This document shows, in pieces, positions 5,127-5,349 of a DNA stretch of 5,349 nucleotides (the first letter of the stretch is position 1; each line of letters opens with the position of its first letter). Made by a program: the position numbers and the translations under genes. Source of the DNA: Thermoplasmatota archaeon (GTDB lineage: Archaea > Thermoplasmatota > E2 > DHVEG-1); the NCBI GenBank assembly GCA_030612095.1, contig JAUWOO010000117.1:1-5349 (forward strand). The letters are read 5' to 3'. Below the pieces are notes generated by a model. That model worked only from the letters and a program-made list of their open reading frames with translations. It did not search any database and was not told the DNA's origin.

Positions 5127-5349
5127 ATGAAGGTATGCCACACATTTTCTTTCCGGGTTGAAAAGCCCAATAAGAAAAAAAGTCTTGATTTGGATCAGAC
5201 CATGCGTTAATACCGACGTTGTGTCAATTTCTATCTTCATGAAATTGCTAAAGGAACAAAGAAGGAGGATATTTACAAGCAAGCAAGAACTATTTTTAAT
5301 CTTCCAAGTGCATTGGTTCAAACGGCTAGAGATTTTGCCCAGGAGCAAT
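5127..5349 (+). pseudogene. tnpB: TnpB (IS200/IS605 OrfB-like) N-terminal part with an in-frame stop
   Basis: The frame starting at ATG 5127 encodes a TnpB-type N-terminus and is cut by the window's right edge. TnpB proteins are RNA-guided nucleases of IS200/IS605 elements and relatives of Cas12. Codons 1-27 give a Lys-rich start (MKVCHTFSFRVEKPNKKK...), codon 28 is TAA (5208-5210), and codons 29-74 continue in the same frame with the family pattern YRRCVNFYL (29-37), EDIY (47-50) and LPSALVQTARDFA (59-71). Family resemblance on both sides of the stop, with no frame change, points to a single nonsense mutation, probably of a CAA, AAA or GAA codon. No ATG lies between the stop and the edge to restart translation. 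The RuvC-like catalytic residues and zinc finger would be outside the window. TnpB family assignment rests on recalled sequence patterns. Confidence 0.75.

Larger units (their letters stand above)
5048..5349 (+). mobile_element. Left part of an IS200/IS605-family (IS1341-like) insertion element
   Basis: The DNA right of the LysE promoter holds a compact hairpin and then the start of a tnpB frame, the layout expected at the left end of an IS200/IS605-family element carrying only tnpB. There is no tnpA before tnpB in the visible part. The exact left boundary cannot be set because these elements make no terminal inverted repeats and no target duplication; 5048 is only a nominal limit just outside the hairpin. 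The right end, including the expected guide-RNA region, is beyond the window. Confidence 0.5.

Noticed and set aside
5109..5348. 79-codon minus-strand open frame at the right edge
   Set aside because: It is the antisense of the interrupted tnpB frame. Its product looks like no family I recognise, while the plus-strand frame shows TnpB patterns on both sides of one stop.

Overview
The window looks like an AT-rich archaeal chromosome, most likely a euryarchaeon. It carries three parts of the archaeal replication machinery: Orc1/Cdc6, the PriS primase subunit and a Gins51-type GINS subunit. Two genes have Shine-Dalgarno sites of the archaeal type (GGTGA), and others have TATA-like boxes close enough to the start codon to suggest leaderless or nearly leaderless mRNAs. 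PriS lacks the Cys/His zinc knuckle known from Thermococcales PriS, so that order is unlikely. I cannot place the lineage more precisely from sequence alone.

Left part (1-3333), replication. A truncated orc1/cdc6 gene runs leftward off the edge at position 1. It diverges from priS across a 71-bp gap that holds a perfect 14-bp palindrome, placed so that it could serve both promoters. The gins51 gene follows on the same strand as priS, but a leftward alpha/beta-hydrolase gene (1720-2553) lies between them. priS and the hydrolase are tail to tail. The hydrolase and gins51 are head to head across 174 bp. Origin recognition, priming and helicase activation are thus encoded within about 3.3 kb, with one metabolic gene of no evident replication role in the middle.

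Middle part (3334-4989), two membrane exporters. A ten-helix EamA/DMT-family transporter (plus strand) and a LysE/RhtB-family exporter (minus strand) converge, with only 7 bp between their stop codons. Both families are commonly linked to export of amino acids or other small metabolites, but no substrate can be assigned here.

Right end (4990-5349), mobile DNA. Beyond the LysE promoter there is a strong 18-nt hairpin. Fifty-one bases further on begins the N-terminal part of a TnpB protein (IS200/IS605, IS1341-like group), which runs off the right edge. The TnpB frame is continuous except for one in-frame TAA at codon 28, so this copy is either inactivated or affected by a base error. The guide-RNA end and the rest of the element lie outside the window.

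No rRNA, tRNA, CRISPR array or stretch of more than 300 bases without a gene is present. I did not find a convincing undescribed multi-gene system. The best leads are the symmetric orc1/priS promoter region and the interrupted TnpB with its putative left-end hairpin.
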